Shown: positions 1-6,534 of the stretch, piece after piece
Layout of the letters: each line of letters starts with the position of its first letter
Numbering within the stretch: the stretch's first letter is position 1
Source of the DNA: an uncultured Collinsella sp.
GTDB taxonomy: Bacteria > Actinomycetota > Coriobacteriia > Coriobacteriales > Coriobacteriaceae
Assembly: GCA_900552755.1 (NCBI GenBank)
Contig: USAY01000050.1
Location: 1 to 12,774 of the forward strand
Direction of reading: 5' to 3'
Length of the DNA: 12,774 nt
The notes under the pieces: generated by a model
The model's database searches: none
Told to the model about the DNA's origin: nothing
What the model saw: the letters and a program-made list of their open reading frames with translations, nothing else
Position numbers and translations under genes: made by a program

Positions 1-1075
1 GCTTGGCGGTCACAACGTCCAGGCCAAGCTCGGAAGCCATCACGCCGCACAGGTCAGAGACTTCGAGGGAGTGCTGAAGCACGTTCTGACCAAACGAGGT
101 ACGGTAGCGCAGGGCACCAAGGGTCTTGACGATCTCGGGGTGCAGGTCGTGAATGCCGGTATCGAATGCAGCTTGCTCGCCAGCCTCGCGCACGCGCTGC
201 TGAACCAGGTCGGCAGCCTTGTGATACATCTCCTCGATGCGGGCGGGGTGAATGCGGCCGTCGGCGATGAGGTTCTCCAGAGCAACACGGGCGGTCTCAC
301 GACGGACCGGATCGAAGCTCGAAAGAACGACGGTCTCGGGCGTGTCGTCGATCACGAGGTTGACGCCGGAAACCTGCTCGAAGGTGCGGATGTTGCGACC
401 CTCGCGACCGATGATACGGCCCTTGAGGTCATCAGAGGGAATGTGCACGGAGGTAACGGTGACCTCGGCAGTGTGGTCGGCAGCGCAGCGCTGAATCGCC
501 AGGGACAGAATCTCCTGGGCGGTCTTGTGGCACTCGGCGCGAACCTGCTGCTCAGACTCGCGAATGATCGTGGCGGCCTCGTGGGTGACCTCGCCGCGAA
601 CCTTATCGAGGAGCTCCTTGTGGGCGTCCTCGCGGGTAAGGTCGGCGATGCGCTCGAGCTCGGAGGTCTGCTTTGCGCAGAGCTCCTCGAGCTCGCGGGA
701 GCGCTTCTCGACCTGACCGGCCTGGCTGGACAGCTGATGCTCGCGCTTGTCGAGAGCGTCGTTGCGGCGATCAAGGGATTCCTCGCGCTGCATCACGCGG
801 TTCTCGAGCGTACGAATCTCGCTCTTACGCTGCTTGTCCTCGGCCTCGGCGGCCTGCTTGTTCTTGATGATCTCCTCTTTAGCCTCGAGCAGAGCCTCTT
901 TTTTGAGGGTCTCGGCCTGACGCTTTGCATCGCCGATCAGGGACTCAGCCTGTGCGTGTGCCGACTGGATCTTTTCGTCGGCCTCATGAAGACTACCCTG
1001 CTTGGCGGTGCGCATGTAGGCAATGGCGGCGATGGCACCCAAAACGATGCCAACGAGCGCTGCGATGATAGGCAT
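1..1075 (-). CDS. rny: Ribonuclease Y, N-terminal 358 residues (3' end cut by the window)
   Basis: RNase Y is the membrane-anchored endoribonuclease that starts mRNA decay in many Gram-positives. The reading frame opens at ATG 1075 and runs off position 1 with no stop. A hydrophobic N-terminal anchor (about residues 2-20) is followed by a long charged coiled coil rich in Lys, Glu, Gln and Arg (about 25-200), then a KH RNA-binding domain with the signature GRIIGREGRNIR at 219-230. The HD-type phosphohydrolase domain then begins, and H335 in QHSLEVS matches its first conserved His. The His-Asp pair and about 150 C-terminal residues lie outside the window, given a usual family length near 515. 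The start is supported by an AAAAAGGAG ribosome site (1089-1081) five bases upstream. The gene follows recX after a 257-base spacer with its own promoter and a terminator-like hairpin. Assignment is firm from domain order and the KH and HD motifs. Confidence 0.95.
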   Translation of the reverse strand, partial: MPIIAALVGIVLGAIAAIAYMRTAKQGSLHEADEKIQSAHAQAESLIGDAKRQAETLKKEALLEAKEEIIKNKQAAEAEDKQRKSEIRTLENRVMQREESLDRRNDALDKREHQLSSQAGQVEKRSRELEELCAKQTSELERIADLTREDAHKELLDKVRGEVTHEAATIIRESEQQVRAECHKTAQEILSLAIQRCAADHTAEVTVTSVHIPSDDLKGRIIGREGRNIRTFEQVSGVNLVIDDTPETVVLSSFDPVRRETARVALENLIADGRIHPARIEEMYHKAADLVQQRVREAGEQAAFDTGIHDLHPEIVKTLGALRYRTSFGQNVLQHSLEVSDLCGVMASELGLDVVTAK

Positions 1076-1102
1076 GCTCACTCCTTTTTATGGATTCGTT
1101 AC

Positions 1103-1135
1103 ACAACAAAACGAACCGTCCTTACGAACGGCTCG
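1103..1135 (-). terminator. Terminator-like hairpin inside the rny leader
   Basis: Read as minus-strand RNA, bases 1135-1126 and 1121-1112 form a 10-bp stem (two G-U pairs) closed by the loop GUAA, which is a GNRA tetraloop. The stem is followed directly by UUUUGUUGUGU (1111-1101). This is the usual shape of an intrinsic terminator. It lies downstream of the probable rny promoter and ends about 27 bases before the rny start codon. It could therefore be a transcription attenuator for rny, the end of recA-recX read-through transcripts, or both. No other convincing terminator is visible between recX and rny. Confidence 0.6.
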
Positions 1136-1241
1136 CGACATTTGAGTAATATGGGCGCAGCTTATGCGGGTCGGATACAGATAAACATATAAACAAACTC
1201 ATCACAGATGAGCACATATCACAAAGCAAATGACAGTGTTT

Positions 1242-1270
1242 ATCGTACGTTGAACCACAACAACTGTCAA
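1242..1270 (-). promoter_or_regulatory. Probable sigma70-type promoter for rny
   Basis: On the minus strand a perfect -35 box TTGACA (1270-1265) is separated by exactly 17 bases from TACGAT (1247-1242), a 4/6 match to the -10 consensus. The start point would be near 1235, giving an rny leader of about 160 bases. The leader contains a small stem-loop (CUCAUC/GAUGAG, 1212-1198, followed by a U-rich stretch) and the stronger GNRA hairpin at 1135-1112. The rest of the recX-rny spacer (1271-1332) shows nothing I recognise. Confidence 0.65.
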
Positions 1271-1332
1271 ATAAATGGCCCCAGTACGGCGGCTAAAACG
1301 CGGTGAACGGCAGGACCACAAAACGCATACGC

Positions 1333-2025
1333 CTAAACCGCACATTCCTCGCATTCGGCATCGAGACGTGCCTTAACGGCATCGGCGGCGATGTGATACG
1401 AGAAGCCCTTGCCCATCAAAAACCGAACCAGTTTTTCGAATCCGCGCGTCTCTGGAACACGCCGCTTGGCGAGCAGGGCTGACGCACGCGCCAAATCGTC
1501 TTCGACGGCAAAATAATCCTCGGGATAACCGGGAATGTCATCGAGCACGACATGACGGCGCTTGAGCTCGGTCTCGATTTTGCGCTGTCCCCAACCGCGC
1601 CGCTTGCGTTCCTCGATAAAGTACGAGCAAAAGCGGTTCTCGTCTAAAAAGCGATACTCGGTGGCGCGCTCGACGGCGAAATCGATCGCGGGTTGGCGAA
1701 AGCCGTAGCGAGCCAGCTTGTCACGGACCTCACCCGTCGCATGGTCGCGGCGCGATAACATCTCGGTCACCATGGTAAGTGCACATTTACGCTCGATGAG
1801 CTGCACCGCCTCACGAAAGTTGTCCCAATCACAGGGAAGATCGGGGCGGTTTTTGACATACAGGCGCGCAACCCGCACGGGAATCCAAATGGACCGCTCA
1901 AAACCGCCCTCAAGCTCACAATCGATATGTGCGCAAGGCTTTTTGGACGCATATCCGCTCGAGAACGAGGAGGCCGCCTTCTTATCGGGATAGACGACCG
2001 TGGCCTCGGTCACCGTATACGACAT
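1333..2025 (-). CDS. recX: RecX family regulator of RecA
   Basis: RecX binds RecA filaments and modulates, usually inhibits, recombinase activity. The 230-residue protein ends in TAG (1335-1333). It has an N-terminal part with no strong motif (about 1-80), then helical repeats typical of RecX: about 81-123 (EMLSRRDHATGEVRDKLARYGF), 124-165 (a RFCSYFIEERKRRGWGQRKIETEL-type stretch, the family's most recognisable block) and about 180-222. The length lies between the short proteobacterial forms (about 166) and the longer Bacillus form (about 264). The ATG at 2025 lies 11 bases past the recA stop. I see no good Shine-Dalgarno there, so translation is probably coupled to recA and the gene shares the SOS promoter. 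Seven cysteines, including a C-terminal CEEC, are unusual for such a small cytoplasmic protein. Naming rests on motifs plus position after recA. Confidence 0.92.
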   Translation of the reverse strand: MSYTVTEATVVYPDKKAASSFSSGYASKKPCAHIDCELEGGFERSIWIPVRVARLYVKNRPDLPCDWDNFREAVQLIERKCALTMVTEMLSRRDHATGEVRDKLARYGFRQPAIDFAVERATEYRFLDENRFCSYFIEERKRRGWGQRKIETELKRRHVVLDDIPGYPEDYFAVEDDLARASALLAKRRVPETRGFEKLVRFLMGKGFSYHIAADAVKARLDAECEECAV

Positions 2026-2036
2026 GAGCGTAACCG

Positions 2037-3185
2037 CTACTCGTCGTCATCATCGAGCATGGCGGAACCATCGATGGCGTAAAGCTCGTCAAACTCCTCA
2101 GGCGCAGGCTGATCGGTCAGCTCGACCTCGGACGGAGCATCGTCATCAAACTCAAGTCCGCAGGCAAGGCGGACCTTATGCTCAATCTCGTCGGCGCAAT
2201 CGGGGTGTTCGCGCAGGAAAGCCTTGGCGGCCTCTCGACCGTTGCCAAGCTTGTCCTCGCCATAGGCAAACCAGGAGCCCATCTTCTTGCAGATGCCGCA
2301 CTCGACAGCCATGTCCAGAATTGAGCCCTCCTTAGAGATGCCCGTACCGTACATGATGTCGAACTCAGCAGAACGGAACGGAGCTGCCACCTTGTTCTTA
2401 ACGACCTTGGCGCGCACGCGGTTACCGATAACCTCGTCCTTAAGCTTAATGCTGTCGATACGGCGAATGTCGATACGCACCGAAGAGAAGAACTTAAGGG
2501 CGCGGCCGCCCGTCGTAGTCTCGGGGTTGCCGAACATGACGCCGATCTTCTCACGCAGCTGGTTAATGAAGATGCACGTCGTGTTGGACTTGGACAGCGA
2601 GCCGGCGAGCTTGCGGAGCGCCTGACTCATTAGGCGAGCCTGAAGACCGACCGTAGTATCGCCGATTTCTCCCTCGATCTCGGCACGCGGGGTCAGCGCG
2701 GCGACGGAGTCGACGACGATGGCATCGATGGCGCCGGAACGCACGAGCATGTCAACAATCTCAAGCGCCTGCTCGCCCGTATCGGGCTGGGAAATGAGCA
2801 CCTCGTCGATATCCACGCCGATGCGCGCGGCATACGTGGGATCAAGCGCGTGCTCGGCATCGATAAATGCCACAACGCCACCCATTGCCTGGGCCTCGGC
2901 CAGGATCTCGAGCGAAAGCGTCGTCTTACCGGAGGACTCAGGACCGTAAATCTCGACGATACGGCCGCGCGGCACGCCGCCGATACCCAGCGCGGCATCG
3001 AGGGCCAGGGCGCCCGTGGGAATGGCCTCGACCTCGAGCTCGGGACCACCGTCGCCGTACCTCATGATGGAACCCTGGCCGAATTTCTTCTCGATCTCGG
3101 CCTTGGTGGTGGCGATCATCTCATCGCGCTCTTTACCCGTCGTGCGAGCATGAACGGTACGTACGGGACCTGAATTCTTGGCCAT
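2037..3185 (-). CDS. recA: Recombinase RecA
   Basis: RecA forms ATP-dependent filaments on single-stranded DNA, carries out strand exchange and triggers LexA self-cleavage. From ATG 3185 the protein is 382 residues. Visible motifs are Walker A GPESSGKTT (81-89), the catalytic Glu in IDAEHALDP (E111), Walker B IVVDSVAALTP (156-166), DNA-binding loop L1 (EGEIGDTTVG region, 171-180), loop L2 (FINQLREKIGVMFGNPETTTGG region, 206-227) and an acidic C-terminal tail ending DDDDE. An in-frame TTG at 3206 would add seven residues, but the AGGAGG ribosome site (3198-3193) lies inside that extension, seven bases ahead of ATG 3185, so the shorter start is preferred. The gene follows a LexA-controlled promoter and is followed after 11 bases by recX. 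It ends in TAG. Full length, with no missing key residue. Confidence 0.99.
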   Translation of the reverse strand: MAKNSGPVRTVHARTTGKERDEMIATTKAEIEKKFGQGSIMRYGDGGPELEVEAIPTGALALDAALGIGGVPRGRIVEIYGPESSGKTTLSLEILAEAQAMGGVVAFIDAEHALDPTYAARIGVDIDEVLISQPDTGEQALEIVDMLVRSGAIDAIVVDSVAALTPRAEIEGEIGDTTVGLQARLMSQALRKLAGSLSKSNTTCIFINQLREKIGVMFGNPETTTGGRALKFFSSVRIDIRRIDSIKLKDEVIGNRVRAKVVKNKVAAPFRSAEFDIMYGTGISKEGSILDMAVECGICKKMGSWFAYGEDKLGNGREAAKAFLREHPDCADEIEHKVRLACGLEFDDDAPSEVELTDQPAPEEFDELYAIDGSAMLDDDDE

Positions 3186-3215
3186 GAATAGCCCTCCTCT
3201 TAACAACCTGCATCG

Positions 3216-3244
3216 ATAATAAACGAACGGCTGTTCGTGGTCAA
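3216..3244 (-). promoter_or_regulatory. recA-recX promoter
   Basis: On the minus strand TTGACC (3244-3239) and TATTAT (3221-3216) are 5/6 matches to the -35 and -10 consensus with exactly 17 bases between them. The predicted start is near 3209, leaving a leader of about 24 bases before ATG 3185 that contains the AGGAGG ribosome site. The LexA box fills most of the spacer. Confidence 0.85.
3224..3237. promoter_or_regulatory. LexA operator (SOS box) in the recA promoter
   Basis: CGAACGGCTGTTCG contains the perfect Gram-positive SOS palindrome GAAC-N4-GTTC (3225-3236), extended by one base pair on each side (C...G). It sits between the -35 and -10 boxes, so bound LexA would block RNA polymerase. 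An extra GTTC half site at 3247-3250 lies just upstream and may be coincidental. Confidence 0.92.
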
Positions 3245-3275
3245 CCGTTCAGGCCAATCATATGCAGGCGGTCTT

Positions 3276-3336
3276 TCCAAAACCCAACCAAACGCCGACC
3301 AAACACTGACCAAATGCTTGACCACAAAGGACCAAA
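3276..3336. repeat. Phased ACCAAA direct repeats upstream of the recA promoter
   Basis: On the plus strand TCCAAA/ACCAAA elements begin at 3276, 3287, 3298, 3309 and 3331, and a weaker ACCACA element sits at 3321. Spacings are 11, 11, 11, 12 and 10 bases, so all lie on nearly one face of the helix. A degenerate ACAAGG at 3342 continues the phase. The array begins about 32 bases upstream of the recA -35 box. It may be intrinsically bent DNA or a set of protein sites; I know of no named element with this form. Confidence 0.6.
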
Positions 3337-3411
3337 TATGAACAAGGCAGGCAAAAATACATCTACAACCAGCACAAACGCCAAATGAGCCTAAGGTCCC
3401 TATCTCCACAA

Positions 3412-3435
3412 TTAAGGGGCTCGGAGGCCCCTTAA
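3412..3435 (-). terminator. Probable terminator after cinA
   Basis: A perfect inverted repeat with 9-bp arms (TTAAGGGGC / GCCCCTTAA) and a 6-base loop lies 7 bases past the cinA stop. Read on the minus strand it is followed by UUGUGGAG, so the U-tract is weak apart from the UUAA in the stem. It probably separates the rnj-to-cinA unit from recA-recX. Nothing on the plus strand needs it. Confidence 0.65.
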
Positions 3436-3442
3436 AACACGT

Positions 3443-3973
3443 CTATTCCATAGAGTTGAGCACAAGGGCAATGCGACCCAATGCCTCCGTGACCGCATGG
3501 GCACGAACACACGAACGGTCGCCCTCATAGTGGCAGCGCACAGAGTCCACGACCGGCACGCCCCCATCGGCGGAACGATGCGCCCAGCCAATATAGAAAG
3601 TGCCCGCCGGATCGTCCTCAGTGCCACCGCCGGGGCCGGCATAACCCGTTGCGCTCACTGCAATATCGCTCTGGTACAGCTCCAGCGAACCCACCGCCAT
3701 CTCGCGCGCGGTCTGATGCGACACCGCGGTATAGCGGTCGAGCGTCTCCTGCTCAACACCAAGAACACGATGCTTAATCTCATCGCAATAGGTCACCGCA
3801 CCGCCACGCAGCACCGCCGAGGCGCCCGGGATATCGGCAATCGTCGAGGCGATCATACCCGCCGTCAGCGACTCAGCCGTCGAAACCGTCACGCCCCGAG
3901 CGCTCGCGCGCTCGACAATATCACGCGCCAGCTCCTCGTTATGTGCGGAAATCTGCTCAAAAGAGTCCGTCAT
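3443..3973 (-). CDS. cinA: CinA C-terminal domain protein, nicotinamide-nucleotide amidase type
   Basis: This domain deamidates nicotinamide mononucleotide to nicotinate mononucleotide in NAD salvage (PncC activity). The protein is about 176 residues from ATG 3973, and an in-frame GTG at 3979 would add two. Numbered from the GTG, it shows the family block TAESLTAG with the nucleophile Ser (S37), DIPGASAVLRGG, and the VTYCDEIKHRVLGV block holding the Tyr and Lys expected at the active site (Y64 and K69, the same five-residue spacing as in E. coli PncC). ATGYAGPGGG and PAGTFYIG follow. The molybdopterin-binding-like N-terminal domain of full CinA is absent, so this is the short form. The start lies a few bases after the pgsA stop (3986). 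Neither start has a convincing ribosome site (AGG at 3983-3981 fits the GTG slightly better), which suggests coupling to pgsA. Upstream of recA it keeps the classic cinA-recA neighbourhood. Confidence 0.92.
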   Translation of the reverse strand: MTDSFEQISAHNEELARDIVERASARGVTVSTAESLTAGMIASTIADIPGASAVLRGGAVTYCDEIKHRVLGVEQETLDRYTAVSHQTAREMAVGSLELYQSDIAVSATGYAGPGGGTEDDPAGTFYIGWAHRSADGGVPVVDSVRCHYEGDRSCVRAHAVTEALGRIALVLNSME

Positions 3974-3985
3974 ACCCACTAGGAC

Positions 3986-4624
3986 CTAGACCGAAAAGAC
4001 GATCTTGCGGCAGTTCCAGAAGTACTGGGCGCCCGAGATAACGGTCAGGACAACGGCAACGGCGTACAGGAAGCGCGACACCGAGTAGATGCCGAGCGTC
4101 AGCGCCACCGGGCCAAGGTGCAAGCCGGCCATAGCAAAAACGCACAGGTAACCGCAAATGGAGACCATCGTGGTTGCCGTCTTGTACTTGCCGAGCTTAT
4201 CGGCCGCAACGACCACACCGGCCGCACTCGCGACCATGCGAAGGGCGCTCACCAGCAGCTCGCGGAACAGGATAATGAACACGGACCACACGGTCACCAT
4301 ACCAAAATCCAAGAACAGCAGCAGGGCCGAGAACACGAGCAGCTTATCGGCGATGGGGTCCAAGAATTTACCGAAGTCGGTGATCTCGTTGCGCGAACGC
4401 GCCAGATAACCGTCGACCTTATCGGTGCACGACAGGATCACATACAGAATGAAGGCAGCGGCGGCGAGCGGGCCGTCGAAGGTGCTCCAATCCGTACCGG
4501 CAACACTCGTGTGAGAAAGCGCCGACACGATCATGAACACCGGGATAAAGACGATGCGAACGCACGTCACGATGTTGGCGGGCGTCCAGACACTCGTCAG
4601 TTCCTTATTGCTCTCGTTAGCCAC
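3986..4624 (-). CDS. pgsA: CDP-diacylglycerol--glycerol-3-phosphate 3-phosphatidyltransferase
   Basis: PgsA makes phosphatidylglycerophosphate from CDP-diacylglycerol and glycerol-3-phosphate, the committed step to phosphatidylglycerol and cardiolipin, at the inner membrane face. The 212-residue protein carries the complete CDP-alcohol phosphatidyltransferase signature: D68, D71-G72, A75-R76, G85, D89 and D93. Hydrophobic segments at about 18-37, 52-66, 95-120, 125-141, 152-167 and 175-198 fit a polytopic membrane protein. The start is GTG (4624-4622), chosen because an AGGAG ribosome site (4635-4631) lies six bases upstream and the following sequence has the family N-terminus (TPANIVTCVRI). 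That ribosome site overlaps the rimO stop codon, so the two genes are probably translated together. A related enzyme (phosphatidylserine synthase or cardiolipin synthase type) is less likely given the neighbours cinA and recA. Confidence 0.94.
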   Translation of the reverse strand: MANESNKELTSVWTPANIVTCVRIVFIPVFMIVSALSHTSVAGTDWSTFDGPLAAAAFILYVILSCTDKVDGYLARSRNEITDFGKFLDPIADKLLVFSALLLFLDFGMVTVWSVFIILFRELLVSALRMVASAAGVVVAADKLGKYKTATTMVSICGYLCVFAMAGLHLGPVALTLGIYSVSRFLYAVAVVLTVISGAQYFWNCRKIVFSV

Positions 4625-4630
4625 GACGCT

Positions 4631-4635
4631 CTCCT
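4631..4635 (-). promoter_or_regulatory. Ribosome site for the GTG start of pgsA, overlapping the rimO stop
   Basis: AGGAG on the minus strand (4635-4631) overlaps two bases of the rimO TAG (4636-4634) and lies six bases before GTG 4624. It decides the non-ATG start of pgsA and implies that ribosomes finishing rimO can reinitiate. Confidence 0.75.
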
Positions 4636-5983
4636 ACTCCACAACATGACCGATAAGCTCATAGCAGAAGCTATCGGTAAACTCGACGGTCAGAATATCG
4701 CCCACGGACGCCTCGCTGGCGTCCAGATGCACCGCGCCATCGGAATCGGGCGCCTGGAACCAGGCATGGCCGATCAGCTCGGCGCCATCCTCGGTCTCTT
4801 CGATACCGTCGACGATCACCTGGGCGCGCTCGCCCACATGTGCGGCGGTGGCGGCAAAACCGAGCGACTCGGCCAGGTCCATGGCCTCCTGGGCGCGCTC
4901 GAGCTTGACCTCTTCGTCGACCTGGCCCTCCATCTTAGCGGCCAGGCTGCCCTCCTCCTGCGAGTAGGCAAAGACGCTCGTGTAGTCAAAGCCGACGGTG
5001 TCCATAAAGTCGATAAGGTCGCGGAACTCGTCGTCGGTCTCGGTCGGGAAGCCGACCATGGCCGTGGAACGGATCACGATGCCGGGGATACGCTCACGCA
5101 GATCGCGGAACAGGTCCTCGAGCTCCTGGCGCGAACCAGAACGGCGCATAGCCTTAAGGATGCGCGCGTCGCAGTGCTGCACGGGGATATCGATATAGGG
5201 CAGCACCTCGGGCGTATCGCGAATCGTCTCGATGAGTTCGTCAGTCATGCCCTCGGGCTGCAGATAGAGCACGCGGACCCAGACGTTGTGCGGGCGCACG
5301 GCCTCGGCGACGGCACGCAGCAGCTGCGCCAGATTGCGCGGCGAGCCATCGGCGACGTCCTCGTCGGCAAAGTCGGTACCCCAGATGCCCGTGTCCTGGC
5401 CGATCAGCACGATCTCGCGCACACCGCCGGAAACCAGGTCGCGCACCTCGGAGATGATGCTCTCGGCATTGCGCGAATGATAGCGGCCGCGGATGTAGGG
5501 AATCATGCAGAAGCTGCAGAAGCGGTTGCAGCCATCGGAAATCTTGACGTAAGCGACAGCACCCTCGACGGTACGTTTGACCTGCGGGATATAGGCTGCA
5601 ATCTCACGCTCGACACCCAGCACGCCATCGATGACCGCCACGATGCCATCTTCCTCGTCGGCCTTCACAAAGGCAGCGACCTCGGGCAGCTCGTCAGGCA
5701 GGTCATCGCCATAGCGCGACGGCACGCAGCCGCACATGACGATGGGACAAGAACGAACGCCGTCCTGAACCTCGTTGGCGAGCTCGAGCGTGGTCTCGAT
5801 GCTCTCGGACGTTGCGGAGGCGAGGAACGAGCAAGTATTGACGATGGCGATATCGGCATCCTGCGGGTCGAATGCCTCCTCGTAGCCCGCGGCGGTCAAA
5901 AGAGAACGCATGCGGTCGGTGTCAACCTCGTTCTTAGCGCACCCGAGGGTGATGTAGAGCACGGAGCCCAACGGTGTATCCAT
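4634..5983 (-). CDS. rimO: Ribosomal protein S12 methylthiotransferase RimO
   Basis: RimO is a radical-SAM enzyme that adds a methylthio group to the conserved Asp of ribosomal protein S12 (D89 in E. coli). The 449-residue protein has the N-terminal domain with three cluster-binding cysteines (C15 in LGCAKNEVD, C51 in NTCSF, C86 in MCGCVPSRY), the radical-SAM cluster motif CNRFCSFC (C152, C156, C159) followed by IPYIRGRYHSR, and a C-terminal TRAM domain (about 383-449). The DISDGCNR-type and IPYIRGRY blocks and the QAPDSDG stretch in the TRAM favour RimO over MiaB or MtaB. ATG 5983 places the LGC motif at its normal distance from the N-terminus. An AAAGGA upstream is about 12 bases away, a long spacing. 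The gene follows yajQ by 27 bases and ends in TAG, overlapping the pgsA ribosome site. Confidence 0.95.
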   Translation of the reverse strand: MDTPLGSVLYITLGCAKNEVDTDRMRSLLTAAGYEEAFDPQDADIAIVNTCSFLASATSESIETTLELANEVQDGVRSCPIVMCGCVPSRYGDDLPDELPEVAAFVKADEEDGIVAVIDGVLGVEREIAAYIPQVKRTVEGAVAYVKISDGCNRFCSFCMIPYIRGRYHSRNAESIISEVRDLVSGGVREIVLIGQDTGIWGTDFADEDVADGSPRNLAQLLRAVAEAVRPHNVWVRVLYLQPEGMTDELIETIRDTPEVLPYIDIPVQHCDARILKAMRRSGSRQELEDLFRDLRERIPGIVIRSTAMVGFPTETDDEFRDLIDFMDTVGFDYTSVFAYSQEEGSLAAKMEGQVDEEVKLERAQEAMDLAESLGFAATAAHVGERAQVIVDGIEETEDGAELIGHAWFQAPDSDGAVHLDASEASVGDILTVEFTDSFCYELIGHVVE

Positions 5984-6010
5984 GTTGGAGAGCGGTCCTT
6001 TCGATTGATA

Positions 6011-6508
6011 TTAGCGGTAGTTGGTGAACTGCAGCGGCTGGCCGTAGTCCTGGTCGCGCAGGAACTGAATCACGGTCTGCAACGCGTCCTTCGAAGCAGA
6101 GGAAACACGCAGTTTGTCGGCCTCGATGGTCACCTTGACCTTGAGCTTTTGATCCTTGATGTCCTTGTTGATCTTCTTGGCGGTCGCCTGGTCGATACCC
6201 TCGACGATATGGCCGAGCACGCGCACGGTGCCACCCGATGCCGCCTGCGGAGCATCCCACGAGACAGCCTTGAGGTCGATGCCGCGCTTGATGAGCTTGG
6301 AGCTCAGCACGTCAACAATCTGTTTGGAGACAAAGTCGGCCGGGGCGTTGATCGTAAAGAGCTTATCGCCCTTCGAAAGCTCGATCGTGGCGCCGGAATC
6401 CTTAAGGTCATAGCGCTGGGAAATCTCGCGCGTGGTCTGCTGGAAGGCGTTGTCGACCTCTTGCATGTTGACCTCGGACACGACGTCGAAGCTGGAATCT
6501 TTAGCCAT
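6011..6508 (-). CDS. yajQ: YajQ family nucleotide-binding protein
   Basis: This is a DUF520 protein of 165 residues, the normal size. Family members bind nucleotides; some proteobacterial homologues bind cyclic di-GMP and act as effectors, but the role here is unknown. Recognisable blocks are FDVVSEVNMQEVDNA near the N-terminus, EISQRYDLK (28-36), the central RGIDLKAVSWD stretch, KKINKDIKDQKLKVK (about 111-125) and the highly conserved C-terminal QDYGQPLQFTNYR. ATG 6508 has an AAAGGAA ribosome site (6520-6514) at good spacing. The gene sits between rodZ and rimO and is the only gene here ending in TAA. No membrane segment or signal peptide is present, so it should be cytosolic. Confidence 0.94.
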   Translation of the reverse strand: MAKDSSFDVVSEVNMQEVDNAFQQTTREISQRYDLKDSGATIELSKGDKLFTINAPADFVSKQIVDVLSSKLIKRGIDLKAVSWDAPQAASGGTVRVLGHIVEGIDQATAKKINKDIKDQKLKVKVTIEADKLRVSSASKDALQTVIQFLRDQDYGQPLQFTNYR

Positions 6509-6534
6509 GATGTTTCCTTTCGCGTACGAGCGGC

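Noticed and set aside
71..1192. A 373-codon plus-strand open frame over the rny region
   Set aside because: The minus strand here encodes RNase Y with clear coiled-coil, KH and HD motifs. The Leu/Gly-rich plus frame is its shadow.
3186..3206. A seven-residue N-terminal extension of RecA from TTG 3206
   Set aside because: The AGGAGG ribosome site for ATG 3185 lies inside this stretch, and the predicted transcription start (about 3209) would leave almost no leader.
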